DNA of 33,039 nt from CAIVND01 sp035532075 (GTDB lineage Bacteria > Actinomycetota > Acidimicrobiia > Acidimicrobiales > Bog-793), in assembly GCA_035532075.1 (NCBI GenBank), contig DATKRV010000071.1, positions 1 through 33,039 of the forward strand, read 5' to 3'. Numbering within the stretch: position 1 is the first letter of the stretch; each line of letters opens with the position of its first letter. A program made the position numbers and the translations under genes. Shown here in pieces: positions 15,729 to 22,520 of the stretch. The notes under the pieces are model-generated. The model saw nothing but the letters and a program-made list of their open reading frames with translations. It did no database searches and was not told where the DNA came from.

Positions 15729-15974
15729 TCATTTCGCAGCGCGTCTCACGGCAAGTGGCGCCGCCGTGGCCAGGTCATCTTTTGCGATCACGTATTGAAC
15801 CAGATCCAGCCGGTCGAGGTCGGGAAGAATTCTGTAGGGTGATCTGATTCGCGCGATTGAAGTGCGCGCGTTGGACATCGCGGTCTCGGTGGGCGCCATT
15901 GTCAGCGCAAGCATCGGCATATTCCCGTTGTAGCGCGATGACGCCGTGACGATGTACGAATCATCTAAAAACAC
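15729..15974 (-). CDS. Possible small reverse-strand gene or gene remnant
   Basis: A GTG-started frame of 81 residues has GC-rich third positions over most of its length, unlike random frames nearby. It reads YIVTASSRYNGNMPMLALTM and later LPDLDRLDLVQYVIAKDDLA. I recognise no family and no strong ribosome site precedes it. It could be a remnant of a larger gene, since it lies between nrdJ and a frameshifted gene. Confidence 0.3.
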   Translation of the reverse strand: MFLDDSYIVTASSRYNGNMPMLALTMAPTETAMSNARTSIARIRSPYRILPDLDRLDLVQYVIAKDDLATAAPLAVRRAAK

Positions 15975-16129
15975 AGGTCAGCTCGATTCGCTCGGGGTCT
16001 GAGCGAAGGTATCGATGGGCGTACCGGCTCGATTCGGTCTCGTGAGATCTGGCGGCATCTCATACTCTTTTGGCGAGTGATTGCGCGTTCGACATCCGCG
16101 CGAGTCTTGAGGATGTTGTCGAAAGAATT

Positions 16130-17034
16130 ATGGCCATGAATCTTTCGACGAGAATAAAACCAGTGGCGACGAGGATCGTTGCGGCGATCATCGCGGGCAT
16201 GCTCGTCTTCGTCTTTGAGATTTTTGTTCCCGCAACAGCCGCAATGCACGTTGTCATCGCCTTTTTGGTCTTCGAAGCGTGGCTCCTCTCTGAACTTTTT
16301 ATCGAAGTCGCGATACGTGAGCCGACGACGAGCCAGGCAATCCAGGATCTGAGAACGCTCCTGAGAGAAAAGATCCCCAATCTCGAGGCGCTTCGCGTCC
16401 TCGCTTCGCGTGAAGAGGCTGATCTCTATCTGACGGAGGCACTCGCAGAGGAACCCTTCGTGAGAAATCCAGGATTCCAACCAGTACGAGCATGGATGAT
16501 TTCCCTCGGAAGCGAGCTGATGATGCTTTTCGAAATGCGATTCCGAAATCCCTCGATGACAAGAACTGCATCCTGCGCGAGCTGATCTTTGACTACCCTC
16601 CCCTTGTCGACGAGTCGACACGGATCCAGTCCGAGGCAAACGGTCTCTATGAATTTTGCGCGTGGCACAATCCTCCAGCCGTTTTCATGGCATTTGTCGT
16701 CATCGAGTTCAAGGAGGCGGCGTGGTCGCCCGAGGTGATTGTGGGCTGGGCTGTTGCTGCAGGACTGGCATTTGACTCGCATTCGTTTATCCTCATTGAG
16801 CCAAGCGTTGACAAGTGCTATTCCCGGTTGTTCGAGGCGCTTTGGAACAGCGGGCTTCATCATGTCGAAGAGGCGGAGTCGGCGCTGTCTGCATCGGAGG
16901 CGAGGCGGATCGACGAGCATGCGCCGGAGTGCAGGAGGGGTCGCAGGGACCTTGATTGCCGTCGGACCGGCGCCACATCGGGCCAGAAAGGAAGAATTCC
17001 CTCACCCTCGGGAGTCCTGAGCACTCCGAGATAG
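16130..17034 (+). pseudogene. Frameshifted membrane-anchored protein gene
   Basis: Two overlapping forward frames together read as one protein. The first, from ATG at 16130 (an open TTG exists at 16070), has two hydrophobic helices (VATRIVAAIIAGMLVFVFEIFV and AAMHVVIAFLVFEAWLLSELFI) and then EADLYLTEALAEEPFVRN. The second frame contains RADDAFRNAIPKSLDDKNCILREL and PEVIVGWAVAAGLAFDSHSFILIEPS up to FEALWNSGL. Adding one T near 16468 joins ...FVRN to SRIPTSTSMDD without a stop, so a single-base deletion is the simplest explanation. If left as it is, the first frame ends at 16585 and the second could start at ATG 16492. The join resembles a two-helix anchor followed by a soluble phospholipase D-like or sensor domain, but I cannot name the family. 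The last 50 residues of the second frame look degenerate. A sequencing error would give the same picture. Confidence 0.55.
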
Positions 17035-17092
17035 CGTCGTCCCTGCATGATCTCCCTTTGCGGGTGAAATGGAGCCAAGCGCGAAGAAAGTT

Positions 17093-17134
17093 TTGGTGCT
17101 TCGATCGTCAAAATTGGTGCTTCGATCGTCAAAA
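17093..17134 (+). repeat. Perfect 21-bp tandem duplication upstream of the STAS-GAF-ANTAR gene
   Basis: Unit 17093-17113 is repeated exactly at 17114-17134; each holds TTCGATCGTCAAAA, with the palindrome CGATCG. It lies 80 bases before the start of the regulator gene at 17216, where an operator would sit. Confidence 0.8.
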
Positions 17135-17215
17135 GAGGTAGAATGACGTTGACCTTTGACAGCGAGGGTATCGAGGGCTGGTGACAGCGCGCTTGCTCAG
17201 GTCGGAGGCATTGGG

Positions 17216-18361
17216 ATGTCCAGCAAGTGCGACTCCAATTATGAGTTCGGCGTTTCCGTTGTTTTCGGTGGCGATCGGGCAAATGTTGAGGTACTTGGTG
17301 TACTCGATGGTTCGAACGCGCACCTTCTCGGGGAATTCCTCAACGCGGCGATAGCCAGCGGGTCGGACCTTGTCGCATTGCATCTCGAGGAGTTTGATCT
17401 TGAAGATCCGATTGGAATTCAGATCATCGCCGAGGCTGCACACCACCTGGTTGCGCTCGGCGGACGACTCACGATCCACGCGGCTCAAACTTTTCTGGCC
17501 CGTCTGACCACGGTGGACGAATTCAGAGATCTCGTCGAGGTACAAGCGCGTGAACAAGACCCAGAACATCTCGGAATTGCGCAATCGATTTCATCCGCAG
17601 CCATGACGCCGCGTGTTGCCTCGCTCCATCCCGAGGAGGAGCTCCGCCGACTCATTGCCGTACCCTCCAGCCGCGATGTCGTCGACGGGGTGCTGCGCCT
17701 CCTTCTCGGGATTGCCCAGGTAGCCATCGGTGGTGCGGATGGCGTCAGCGTTTCGCTTCGACGTCAGGGGGTTCTCGCCACGGTCGCCGCAAGTGATCAG
17801 ACCATCTCGGCGATGGATGCGAACCAGTACCGGACCGGTGAGGGCCCATGTGTTGACGCCTCGGTTACCGGTCGCTGGTTTCACGCCGAATCATTGTCGT
17901 CTGAAAGCAGATGGCCGCGCTTCACGCCGGCGGCTCTCGGTCTTGGAATCAATGCCATCCTGTCGTTGCCACTCCTTTCAGAGGACCATCCGGTTGGCGC
18001 ACTGAATATCTATTCTCGCACCGAGTCCGCGTTTGGATCTGATGATCAGCGTTTGGCAACGTTGTTCGCGGAGGAGGCTTCATCCATTCTCTCTGCCGCG
18101 GGAGTAGATCTAAGTGACACACAGTCGTCGCATCAGATCGGAAGGTCGCTGCAGATCCGGAGGACCATCGCCCAAGCCGAGGGAATCATTATGGAGCGAC
18201 GAGGCGTCTCGGCGGACGCAGCCTACAGCGAACTTCGCGACCATTCCCAGAGAACAAACCAGCCGTTACGCGAATTTGCGGCAAGCGTTGTCGATTCGAC
18301 ACAACTGCCGAAAATTCCAACTGAAGACAGATCGAGTGGTGGTGAGCATGAATCAAAGTAA
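17216..18361 (+). CDS. STAS-GAF-ANTAR regulator
   Basis: 381 residues, ATG at 17216 with GGAGG seven bases upstream. Residues about 8-110 form a STAS (anti-sigma antagonist-like) domain; about 145-300 a GAF sensor domain (GADGVSVSLRRQG...GEGPCVDA...AILSLPLL...ALNIYSRTESAFGSDDQRLATLFAEEAS); about 305-365 an ANTAR RNA-binding domain (RTIAQAEGIIMERRGVSADAAYSELRDHS). GAF-ANTAR proteins act as RNA-binding antiterminators that respond to a ligand or partner; STAS would add a partner-switching input. In the STAS loop the usual D-S-S/T-G is D64-P65-I66-G67, so the phosphorylatable serine is missing. The stop overlaps the start of the next gene by 14 bases. Its target RNA is unknown. Confidence 0.88.
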   Translation: MSSKCDSNYEFGVSVVFGGDRANVEVLGVLDGSNAHLLGEFLNAAIASGSDLVALHLEEFDLEDPIGIQIIAEAAHHLVALGGRLTIHAAQTFLARLTTVDEFRDLVEVQAREQDPEHLGIAQSISSAAMTPRVASLHPEEELRRLIAVPSSRDVVDGVLRLLLGIAQVAIGGADGVSVSLRRQGVLATVAASDQTISAMDANQYRTGEGPCVDASVTGRWFHAESLSSESRWPRFTPAALGLGINAILSLPLLSEDHPVGALNIYSRTESAFGSDDQRLATLFAEEASSILSAAGVDLSDTQSSHQIGRSLQIRRTIAQAEGIIMERRGVSADAAYSELRDHSQRTNQPLREFAASVVDSTQLPKIPTEDRSSGGEHESK

Positions 18362-18581
18362 AAGTGCAATGCTCGACAGATACCGTCAGGAGGCGGGACT
18401 CTCCCAAGGGGATCTCTTCCTGCGTTATTTCGAACTTGGCGGCATGGCTACGGCGCTCGAACTCGAGGCAGCGCTCTTCGGCGCTCTATTGCCGAGCATG
18501 CACGACCGCGAGGTGATCGCCCACGCTCTCAATGAACGTTTCGTCGAACTTGGTGGCAACCATCCGGTGCCCTATAAATAG
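18348..18581 (+). CDS. Small conserved actinobacterial protein linked to GAF-ANTAR genes
   Basis: 77 residues, ATG at 18348, overlapping the end of the STAS-GAF-ANTAR gene by 14 bases, so translationally coupled. The middle reads LFLRYFELGGMATALELEAALFGALLPSMHDREVIAHALNERFVELG and the end HPVPYK. I recall short actinobacterial proteins with LWLRYFALGG...ELEAYL...ALNERF...PYS beside GAF or ANTAR genes, but they have no name and no known role. Helical throughout with no signal peptide. A partner or modulator of the regulator is a guess from coupling. Confidence 0.75.
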   Translation: MNQSKSAMLDRYRQEAGLSQGDLFLRYFELGGMATALELEAALFGALLPSMHDREVIAHALNERFVELGGNHPVPYK

Positions 18582-19075
18582 CTGTTGCGGTAGGCCAGGC
18601 TGCGGAGCGTTTTGCGCGGTGGTTCGATCGAACATCGAACACCGTGTAGAAGAGCGCCGCGAGATGGCGCAACTATTCGACCAGTTTGGCGATCTCGTTG
18701 GACGGAGACCTTGTCAACCTCGACAACGTCGGAATGGCTCCTCTGATCGGCCCGCAAGAGGAGACGATTTCAACGGCCATTGCAACGAGTCTCTTGTTGT
18801 CGTGCCCAAGACGCGCGTCATTGCGGGATGGTATCTGGGTGCTCTCCATCTGTCGCGAGACAATTTTCGCCCCGAGAGCAGCGCGGTAGAGGGTGGCCCA
18901 TGGGGTTGTATAATTACTGAGCGTGTGATTGTCGACTTGGAGGAATTTGATCTTCAGACCAATCGGACGAAAATGGATCGTGTCTGCACGACGCGTCGGA
19001 GGAGCGAATTTCGGTGGTTTCGTTGCCTTTAAGCCGGTCAGCAGCTTGTGCGCGCGAGCCGCGCGGTGATGGACG
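18582..19075. other. Intergenic or decayed stretch, no confident gene
   Basis: 494 bases. Fragments of several frames on both strands show partial coding character (for example LVVVPKTRVIAGWYLGALHL forward), but each is interrupted or changes frame within 40 residues, with no clear starts. It may be the remains of a gene. No RNA gene was recognised. Confidence 0.4.
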
Positions 19076-19822
19076 ATGAGCGATCCCTCCGCGGTTTCCG
19101 AAGACTCGGTTTTGGTTATGGCGGTCGACCTCATGTACGCCGCCAGGCTTCTCTTTTCCGCAGGCAGTCTGGAACAGACGCTCGCTCAGATTGTGGAGCT
19201 CTCGGTGAGCACGATCGAGGGATGCGAGTTCGCGAGTATTTCACTTGTCGAGGGCGACACCGTTCCCTCCTCGATTTACCCTGACGCGAAAGTTATCGAG
19301 ATACGTGAGATCCAGCGCCGCCTCGGAGAGGGACCATCGATCGACGCAACGACCCAGCAGGTCACCTTTTATGCTGCCGAACTCGGTTCTGATGAACGTT
19401 GGCCACGTTTTGGACCCGAGGTGGCATCGCTGGGAGTGCATAGCATGCTCGCGCTTCCACTTGCCGCTGAAGGGACTCGCGGGTGCCTCAATCTTTATGC
19501 CTCCCGCTCCGCGGCATTTGATATCACTGACCGCGCGAGAGGTCTGCTTCTTGCCTCGATTGCCGCCCTCGCCTCTTCGTTCGCCCGAATCCACGAGGAC
19601 GAGGAACGTCGCGCGGAGAACCTCCATGCTGCCCTGGCAACGCGTGAACTCATCGGTCAGGCCCAGGGAATCCTCATCGAACGCGAAAGGATAACTGCCG
19701 ATCAGGCATTCGCGATCTTGCGTCAGGCCTCGCAGCATCTCAATGTGAAGCTGCGAGAGGTCGCGCAGCGTCTCGTCGATACCGGTGAGCGTCCTGAAGA
19801 CGGGCAGCCGCACACTCCATAG
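19076..19822 (+). CDS. GAF-ANTAR regulator
   Basis: 248 residues, ATG at 19076. The N-terminal 165 residues form a GAF domain (LEQTLAQIVELSVSTIEGCEFASISL, GEGPSIDATTQQ, HSMLALPLAAEG, GCLNLYASRSAAFDITDRARGLLLASIA), then a short linker and an ANTAR domain (LATRELIGQAQGILIERERITADQAFAILRQASQHLNVKLREVAQRLVD). Predicted cytoplasmic sensor that binds hairpin RNA and prevents termination. It is the second such protein within 3 kb but has no STAS domain. The start codon is preceded by GGTGATGGACG, a weak site. A structured leader and a secreted-protein gene lie downstream and are possible targets (inference). Confidence 0.9.
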   Translation: MSDPSAVSEDSVLVMAVDLMYAARLLFSAGSLEQTLAQIVELSVSTIEGCEFASISLVEGDTVPSSIYPDAKVIEIREIQRRLGEGPSIDATTQQVTFYAAELGSDERWPRFGPEVASLGVHSMLALPLAAEGTRGCLNLYASRSAAFDITDRARGLLLASIAALASSFARIHEDEERRAENLHAALATRELIGQAQGILIERERITADQAFAILRQASQHLNVKLREVAQRLVDTGERPEDGQPHTP

Positions 19823-19914
19823 ACCGACGAAGGGGTCGAATGACCTTGGGCTCCCTGTTGCCTCACGTCAAATCCTCCGGGAACGGCTCGCGTACGGATA
19901 GGGTCGCCCTCTGG

Positions 19915-20013
19915 TAGTATGGAGACAGCCTCGGGTGATGCCTTCCCCAGGTGGGCTGCTCCGATCCCGGGCAAGCCGAGCCCTTGGGGCTGAGGCGAGA
20001 TAGCCGAGTCATC
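19915..20013 (+). promoter_or_regulatory. Promoter-like element and structured leader upstream of the secreted-protein pair
   Basis: TAGTAT at 19915-19920 looks like a -10 element; a good -35 is not seen, though GGGAAC at 19879-19884 could belong to an ECF-type promoter. From about 19926, CAGCC pairs with GGCTG at about 19954-19958, and GCC-G-AGCCC-TTG-GGGCT-GA-GGC forms a second hairpin at about 19975-19995. No known riboswitch class matches. Leader function is inferred. Confidence 0.35.
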
Positions 20014-20262
20014 ATGTCCAATCGGACGCAACTCAGTATTCCAGTTCCCGTAGAGACCGCATTTGGTCACCGACTCCAGAACGGCCTGCGGTTCGCTCCG
20101 TCGCTCCGTACTGCCTGGCAGATCATTCATTCCGAAAATTCCGGCGATCTGAGAGCGATTGATCCGGAATATCCTTTGGCTTCGCCTGAACCCGATGCAT
20201 TTCCAGATGGCACGGGAGACGCTCCTGGAGGAGTTCAGATCACCGCGCCGGTGGCGTCATGA
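20014..20262 (+). CDS. Small hypothetical protein coupled to the secreted protein
   Basis: 82 residues from ATG at 20014. Its TGA overlaps the ATG of the next gene in ATGA (20259-20262), the usual sign of translational coupling. The sequence starts MSNRTQLSIPVPVETAFGHR and ends in an acidic then Pro/Gly-rich tail. No signal peptide or known domain. It may be a real small protein or a leader frame. Confidence 0.45.
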   Translation: MSNRTQLSIPVPVETAFGHRLQNGLRFAPSLRTAWQIIHSENSGDLRAIDPEYPLASPEPDAFPDGTGDAPGGVQITAPVAS

Positions 20263-21500
20263 ACAAGATCATCCACGTGTCGCGCACCAAGCTTGTTGCC
20301 ATTCCTCTTGCGATCGCCCTTACGTTGTCGGTCGGTGCCGGAGTCGCCATGGCGGCAACATCGCCGCCAAAGGTATCCACCGGAAGCGTGGCATCGATGA
20401 TGCCCACCTTTGCCGATGTCAACGGGACCGTCAATCCGAACGGAGCGGCAACCTCGTGGTACTTCGAGTATGGGTTGAGTACCGCGGTCGGATATGCGTC
20501 AAAAACAGCCGCAAAGAGTGCAGGTTCTGGTACGACAGATGTCAGTGTCACCGGCACGCTCACAGGCCTCTCTCCTGCGACGAGTTACAACTACCGGATC
20601 GTCGCTGTGAATAGTCGCGGTACGACGGTTGGCGGGGTCGGCATCTTCAACACCTCAGCCGCTCCAGCGGTCGTTACCGGAGCCGCGAGCAGCATCACCG
20701 CATCCTCGGCAAAGCTGAACGGCATCGTCAACCCGGAGGCTCTCTCGACGAGCTGGTATTTCCAGTATGGGTCGACAACGGCTTATGGCTCGAGCACCCT
20801 GACGAAGCAGGTCGCGACAGATTCCGGTGACACGATTGTTAGCATCGGGATCGCGCATCTCGCGGCGAAGAGCACGTATCACTATCGAGTCGTGGCAAAG
20901 AGCAGTGCCGGCACGAGTTACGGCACCGACATGATGCTCACGACTGGACTCTCCATGACGATGAATGCCTCCGTCCCAAGCGTCATCTACGGGGGTTTTG
21001 CCACCCTGTCGGGCGCGGTTGCGACCGGGAAGTCCGGAGTGCACGTCACCGTTATGAGCGAAGCGTTCGATCAGACCGCATTTTCGGGTATTGCAGACGT
21101 CACCACCGGGAATGGCGGTGCATGGAGTTTCTCGGCACAGCCGACGGTGCGAACCACCTTCAAGGCGCAGACGAGTAGTGGATCAAGCTCTCCCGTGATG
21201 ATCGGTGTCTCTCCGAGGGTCTATCTGAATGTCGTCTCCGGAGGCCGACTGTCGACCCGTGTCGTGGGTGCGATTTCTTTCGCCGGGCATGTTTTACAGC
21301 TGCAACGGCTCTCACGCGGACTGTGGGTTACGTGGAAACACGTGCGCCTGAACGGTAGTGCAAAGGCGGTCTTTTCCACCTCTCTTCCCAAAGGAAGCAC
21401 CACGATTCGCATGGCCATTGGACCGTTTGTTCCGGGAATCAACCAGGCGGCTGCGGGATATCTCGCTGGATTTAGCCGCACCGTCCAATACCGACGCTAG
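20259..21500 (+). CDS. Secreted protein with two fibronectin-III-like repeats
   Basis: 413 residues with an N-terminal Sec signal peptide (basic MNKIIHVSRTK, hydrophobic VAIPLAIALTLSVGAGVAMA, cleavage after AMA). Two repeats of about 95 residues follow: NGTVNPNGAATSWYFEYG... and NGIVNPEALSTSWYFQYG..., each ending in SYNYRIVA or TYHYRVVA, a fibronectin-III-like beta sandwich. Residues about 230-310 form another beta domain (VPSVIYGGFATLSGAV), and the last 100 residues (YLNVVSGGRL to the end) are beta-rich with no anchor motif. Such proteins are common surface or matrix proteins in actinobacteria of soil and water. No catalytic motif seen. It overlaps the preceding small frame by 4 bases. Confidence 0.85.
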   Translation: MNKIIHVSRTKLVAIPLAIALTLSVGAGVAMAATSPPKVSTGSVASMMPTFADVNGTVNPNGAATSWYFEYGLSTAVGYASKTAAKSAGSGTTDVSVTGTLTGLSPATSYNYRIVAVNSRGTTVGGVGIFNTSAAPAVVTGAASSITASSAKLNGIVNPEALSTSWYFQYGSTTAYGSSTLTKQVATDSGDTIVSIGIAHLAAKSTYHYRVVAKSSAGTSYGTDMMLTTGLSMTMNASVPSVIYGGFATLSGAVATGKSGVHVTVMSEAFDQTAFSGIADVTTGNGGAWSFSAQPTVRTTFKAQTSSGSSSPVMIGVSPRVYLNVVSGGRLSTRVVGAISFAGHVLQLQRLSRGLWVTWKHVRLNGSAKAVFSTSLPKGSTTIRMAIGPFVPGINQAAAGYLAGFSRTVQYRR

Positions 21501-21622
21501 CGAGCAGATGAACTTCATCTCGGACGGGTCTCTCGTCCTCGGAGATGGCAGGTACGGCAAGTCTCACCAAGAGGAAAATTTGATGAACGGTTAGGTTGGC
21601 CAATGGCTGCAACGGCCTTGCA

Positions 21623-22315
21623 ATGATAGATGTCCCGGATGTGACCGATACGAGAACAACGGACATGAATGCCGTTACGGAGCGAATCCCCCGTATCGTC
21701 GTTCTGCACCCGCACCCCTCGTATCGAACCACTCAGTCACCTGCAGTGGTGCGGGCGTATTCGCTGAGTCCCCCCCAGCGAATCCGCCCGCGTCCTTCGG
21801 GCAATACCGCGAGACGACGTGCACGCAAGGTTCCAGCACCGCTTGGCCTGCGGATCATGGTCTCGCTCCTCATCGTGGTGTTTTTCGCGAGTATGGCGGG
21901 AGTCGTCGCGCAAAGGGCACGTCCAAAATGGTTCACGGGGCTTGAGAACTACATCCACCCACGGTCACCGGGAGTCATCTCCCAGCCAGCCCAGCTGCTC
22001 GATCACGCGGTGCTGGTCTCTTCGACACCGACCTCGATTGTCTATCAGGTACCGGCCGCAAGGTATTCCATCGTGCTCTCGGTCGACCACCGGTGTTGGT
22101 TCATCGTCAAATCACCCGCCGGTGGAACCTCGACACTCGCAGCAATGGTCCTGGCGCCCTCTGCGAGTCCGATGTCGATACCCGTCTACGGGAGCTCCTC
22201 GCTCATGGTCGGCGCACAGACGCGATCGGTCGCGATCATCTCGGGAACCCATCGGCTCGGATCCATCGCATCGCCGCGCGTTGGCGTCATCTATACGTTC
22301 GAATCAAAGCCCTGA
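21623..22315 (+). CDS. Membrane-anchored protein with RodZ C-terminal-like (DUF4115-type) domain
   Basis: About 230 residues; the start is uncertain (ATG at 21623 or 21665, or a TTG at 21596). A basic Pro/Arg-rich cytoplasmic part (RIRPRPSGNTARRRARKVPA) precedes one transmembrane helix (GLRIMVSLLIVVFFASMAGVVA). The outer part contains YSIVLSVDHRCWFIVKSP and a chain of short beta strands ending VGVIYTFESKP, which resembles the C-terminal beta domain of RodZ-like and DUF4115 proteins (inference from pattern only). No helix-turn-helix is present, so it is not a full RodZ. It lies about 120 bases after the secreted-protein gene, in the same direction, and may work with it at the cell surface. Confidence 0.6.
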   Translation: MIDVPDVTDTRTTDMNAVTERIPRIVVLHPHPSYRTTQSPAVVRAYSLSPPQRIRPRPSGNTARRRARKVPAPLGLRIMVSLLIVVFFASMAGVVAQRARPKWFTGLENYIHPRSPGVISQPAQLLDHAVLVSSTPTSIVYQVPAARYSIVLSVDHRCWFIVKSPAGGTSTLAAMVLAPSASPMSIPVYGSSSLMVGAQTRSVAIISGTHRLGSIASPRVGVIYTFESKP

Positions 22316-22520
22316 ACGACCGGCCACCACGCGACTAGAACAATCCAGCTCCACTGAGAGGGTGAGAACCCCAGTTGCATGTCGCGGACGCTCTCGTGGC
22401 TGCACTCCTCTTTCGGGTCACGAACTCTCCGAACGGTCCGATGTGACTGGACTTGCCTTGGACACCTCATCTGTTCAAGCCAGACGGACGAGTTGTCACA
22501 ACGACGAATGCGTTGGGAGT
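22316..22520. other. Convergent intergenic region
   Basis: 205 bases between the end of the forward membrane-protein gene and the end of the reverse hydroxylase gene. No gene or clear terminator hairpin with a T-run was seen. Confidence 0.4.

Noticed and set aside
15965..16639. Long reverse-strand frame opposite the frameshifted membrane gene
   Set aside because: Its translation has no protein-like pattern and mirrors the codon bias of the forward gene.
19925..20010. c-di-GMP (GEMM), ydaO or glycine riboswitch before the secreted protein
   Set aside because: GGGCAAGCC and GATAGCC resemble pieces of these classes, but their order and spacing do not fit any consensus I know.
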